The position numbers and the translations under genes are program-made. This document shows positions 61,808-64,000 of a stretch of DNA of 64,000 bases, in pieces. How positions within the stretch are numbered: the stretch's first letter is position 1; every line of letters begins with the position of its first letter. The notes under the pieces were generated by a model, which did not search any database, had not been told where the DNA came from, and saw only the letters and a program-made list of their open reading frames with translations. This DNA comes from Sphingomonas prati (lineage in GTDB: Bacteria > Pseudomonadota > Alphaproteobacteria > Sphingomonadales > Sphingomonadaceae): positions 310,001-374,000 of the forward strand of contig NZ_BMJP01000001.1 in the NCBI RefSeq assembly GCF_014643515.1, given 5' to 3'.

Positions 61808-61868
61808 CGCTTGGTTCGAGCCTGTCGAGAACCCTGCGCAGAGTTCTCGACAGGCTCGAACCAAACGG
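61808..61868. repeat. family A inverted repeat
   Basis: CGCTTGGTTCGAGCCTGTCG then AGAACCCTGC on the left and AGAGTTCTCGACAGGCTCGA then ACCAAACGGG on the right. It lies in the convergent gap between the YciE-like and TonB receptor genes. Confidence 0.88.
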
Positions 61869-61904
61869 GACTCGGTTTTGTGACCACCTATAATCGGTGG
61901 CGAC

Positions 61905-63908
61905 CTAGTTCAGCCGCAAGCCGATCCAGAGCGTTCGCGGGGTCCCAAGATCAATCGATCCGCCCTGGTTGCGGGTCACCACCGTCTCGTCGAACAGGTT
62001 CTCCGCCCGCGCGACGACAGCGATGTGCGACGTGATGCCGATCCGCGCGACCGCGTCGATCGTGACCGCGTCGGGCAGAACGTCGGTTTCGAGATCGTCC
62101 TCATATTGCTTGCCCACATAGCGCGCTGTGCCGGACAGCAACCAGTCCGGTGCGGGCGTCCAGGCGATCGTCGCGCTGCCGCTGTGCCGCGGGCTTTGCG
62201 AAGGGACGAAGCCGTCCAGCGCGGCGGACTCGCCCGATCCACGGACTTCCGCGTCGCTATAGGCGTAGGAGGCGTCGAACGAAACTTGCCCCAGCGCGGC
62301 GGCGGCGGTCAGTTCTACGCCGCGCGCGACGACCGCGTCGACATTGCGGCGCTGGCGCAGGTTGGTACCGATCGTGACGTTGGCGATCGCATCGTTCAGC
62401 CGGTTGCTGAACACGGTCAGCCCGATCCGCGTGCGCGGCGCTGGGGTCAGGTCGATCCCCGCCTCCACGCCCCGGAGTTTCTCCAGCCCAAGGTCGGCGT
62501 TCGCCTGCGTCGTGACCGGAAACACCACGAACGGACGGTACAGCTCGTTCAGCGTCGGCAGGCGGAAGCCGGTATAGCCCGCCACGCGCAGCGCGACGGC
62601 AGACGTTGCCTGGAACAGCGCCCCTGCCCGCCCCGTCGCGGTCACGCCGTCGCGGTCGGCGAAGCTCTGGTCGGTGGCCGCCCCGCCCGCCGCCGGGCGT
62701 TCGCGGAAGAAGCCGTCGGTGATCGTCCAGCGATCCGCGCGCACGCCGCCGGTCAGGACGAGCCGGCCGATCGTCCAGTCGTCCTCCACGAACAGCCCGG
62801 TCGTGCTGGTCCGGCCGCCCGCGTTGCGGCGTGTGGTGACCTGGCCGGTGACGGTGCTGTACGCATCCTCGAACAGCTCGCCGTCGCCGAGCCGCGCGTC
62901 GACGCCGATCCGCAGGACATGGTCCGGGCCGACCGGCGGGCGGATTTCGATCTTGCCGCCGAGGCCGGTCGACGGCGTATTGCGCTGGTCCAGCGTCAGG
63001 CGCAGGTTCGTCGCGCTGATGACCCGGTTGCTGAAATTGCGCGCCTGGACATAGGCGAGCGCGTCGACCTGCCACGGGCCGCGGTGGACGAGGCGGACGC
63101 TCGCGTCCTGCCCGGTCGAGGTACTGTCCGCGCCGGCGAAGCGCAGCGTGCGCTGGTCGTCGTAGACGAGCCCGCGGAATTGCAGGTCGGTCTCCGCATC
63201 GATCGGCGCGACGCCGCGCAGGCCGATCGACCAGTCGCGGTAGCGCGCCGGCACGGTGGCCGCGCCACGCTGGTCCCGCGGTGTCGTCTGGAACCCGTCG
63301 CCGCGTTCGAACCGGCCGGACAACGTGACGAACCCGCCGCCGACATCGGGCGAGACCGCGCCGGCGACGCTCATCGAATCGCGGCTGCCGTAGAAGGCGC
63401 TGGCGGAATAGGGCGGCAGGTCGGCGCGCGTGGCGCTGGCCAGTTCGATCGTGCCGGCCACCGCGCCCGCGCCGAACGGCCCCGCCCCGCCGCCGCGCGT
63501 GATGCGCACCGCGGACAGCCGGTCGCCGCTGAGCGCGTTGAACGGGATGTAGCCGAAGAACGGATCGGCCAGCGGCACGCCGTCGAGCAGTACGAGCGCG
63601 CGGCTCGACGCGTTGCCGCCCAGCGCGCGGAGCGTGACGCCCTGCGCCGACGGGTTGGCGGATCGGCTGTCCGACCGGCGGAACTGCTGGAACCCCGCGA
63701 CGTCCTTCAGGACATTCTCGACGCGGTCGGACGCCTCGTTGGTCAGCCGGTCGCGGTCGATGATCGTCGATCCGTAGGCCGGCGTACCGGGTGGCAGCGG
63801 CAGGCCCGACCCGAGCACGAGGATATCGGCCTCCGCCTTCGTGATCGGCGTCTGGGCGGCGGCCGCGACCGGCGTGGCGAGCGCGAGGAACGGCAGGAGA
63901 TAACGCAT
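61905..63908 (-). CDS. TonB-dependent outer-membrane receptor
   Basis: A 667-residue receptor with signal peptide (LLPFLALATPVAAAAQ) and a TonB box-like start (ADILVLGSG). The plug domain has DRVENVLKDVAGFQQFRRSD, NASSRALVLLDGVPLADPFF and an ITRGGGAGPFGAGAVAG end. The 22-strand barrel closes with TPRTLWIGLRLN and a terminal Asn. It resembles BtuB/siderophore-type plug signatures, but the ligand cannot be told. No ribosome site is visible before ATG 63908. The 92 bp upstream show no recognisable cobalamin riboswitch within the window. Confidence 0.9.
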   Translation of the reverse strand: MRYLLPFLALATPVAAAAQTPITKAEADILVLGSGLPLPPGTPAYGSTIIDRDRLTNEASDRVENVLKDVAGFQQFRRSDSRSANPSAQGVTLRALGGNASSRALVLLDGVPLADPFFGYIPFNALSGDRLSAVRITRGGGAGPFGAGAVAGTIELASATRADLPPYSASAFYGSRDSMSVAGAVSPDVGGGFVTLSGRFERGDGFQTTPRDQRGAATVPARYRDWSIGLRGVAPIDAETDLQFRGLVYDDQRTLRFAGADSTSTGQDASVRLVHRGPWQVDALAYVQARNFSNRVISATNLRLTLDQRNTPSTGLGGKIEIRPPVGPDHVLRIGVDARLGDGELFEDAYSTVTGQVTTRRNAGGRTSTTGLFVEDDWTIGRLVLTGGVRADRWTITDGFFRERPAAGGAATDQSFADRDGVTATGRAGALFQATSAVALRVAGYTGFRLPTLNELYRPFVVFPVTTQANADLGLEKLRGVEAGIDLTPAPRTRIGLTVFSNRLNDAIANVTIGTNLRQRRNVDAVVARGVELTAAAALGQVSFDASYAYSDAEVRGSGESAALDGFVPSQSPRHSGSATIAWTPAPDWLLSGTARYVGKQYEDDLETDVLPDAVTIDAVARIGITSHIAVVARAENLFDETVVTRNQGGSIDLGTPRTLWIGLRLN

Positions 63909-64000
63909 CGCGGTGGAGGCTTTCGGGGATTCGGACGGACGGAAAGCCCGGACTTTCCGCCCCCATGCCACAAAAACCCGGTTGCGATGCTTATAACCGA

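Noticed and set aside
23741-61868. Insertion sequence or transposon boundaries at the long inverted repeats
   Set aside because: No transposase or target-site duplications accompany them, and the units are short and symmetrical by themselves.
63909-64000. Cobalamin riboswitch upstream of the TonB receptor
   Set aside because: No B12-box or surrounding helices are visible in the 92 bases available; the rest lies outside the window.

Overview
The window is about 64 kb of G+C-rich, densely packed chromosome from a sphingomonad-type alphaproteobacterium (Sphingomonas or a close relative). The evidence is the gene set: the cobA-DUF2849-cysI-DUF934-cysH block, UPF0262, a QuiC1-like fusion, trpFBA followed by accD and folC, and a patatin of the sphingomonad type. 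Other support comes from GTTC-N7-GTTC SOS boxes of the alphaproteobacterial type and frequent ATGA stop/start overlaps. I see no transposase, integrase, phage gene, CRISPR array or plasmid function. It reads as core chromosome.

Layout. 0-5.6 kb: the end of an AsmA-like protein, a 29-codon tryptophan-rich micro-gene, a CHASE2-EAL c-di-GMP phosphodiesterase and an exported M28 peptidase. 5.7-15.1 kb: parE, then a TetR repressor and an RND tripartite efflux operon. That operon starts with a protein of unknown function behind a long structured leader, and three inverted repeats mark likely TetR operators. 15.1-20.2 kb (minus strand): a NifU-like/Kef antiporter/DUF423 coupled operon, a small unknown plus-strand gene, cvpA and radA. 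20.3-25.7 kb: patatin, a LapA-like membrane protein, pyrF and a dehydroshikimate dehydratase/HPPD-like fusion. 25.9-35.5 kb: tRNA-Glu, trpF-trpB-trpA-accD-folC, an unknown, an AmpG-like transporter, a single-domain response regulator, an rRNA pseudouridine synthase and rsmD. 35.7-42.6 kb: uvrD behind an SOS box, then sulfate/sulfite assimilation. 42.8-50.6 kb: an outer-membrane protein, dnaB, UPF0262, cdd, dcd, cfa, a photolyase and a histone-deacetylase-like enzyme. 50.7-57.1 kb: an esterase, rppH, a DUF481 barrel, and an M20 hydrolase coupled to astA and astB (arginine succinyltransferase pathway). 57.3-64 kb: tRNA-Arg, a lipoprotein, a porin-like protein, mtgA, a glycerophosphodiesterase, a YciE/DUF892 stress protein behind a plausible EcfG promoter, and a TonB-dependent receptor.

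Intergenic DNA is dominated by four families of imperfect inverted repeats (called A to D here). Most copies sit just after genes, one lies between trpB and trpA, and one lies between accD and folC. Several genes (tetR, trpF, uvrD) have a recognisable promoter whose predicted start point is at or almost at the start codon and have no Shine-Dalgarno sequence, suggesting leaderless mRNAs.

The best leads for something new are the tryptophan-rich micro-gene at 1350-1439, the structured leader plus unknown first protein of the efflux operon, the SOS boxes in front of radA and uvrD, the M20 hydrolase in the ast operon, and the small lower-G+C gene at 17882-18076. All functional calls are from reading motifs by eye; no database search was possible.
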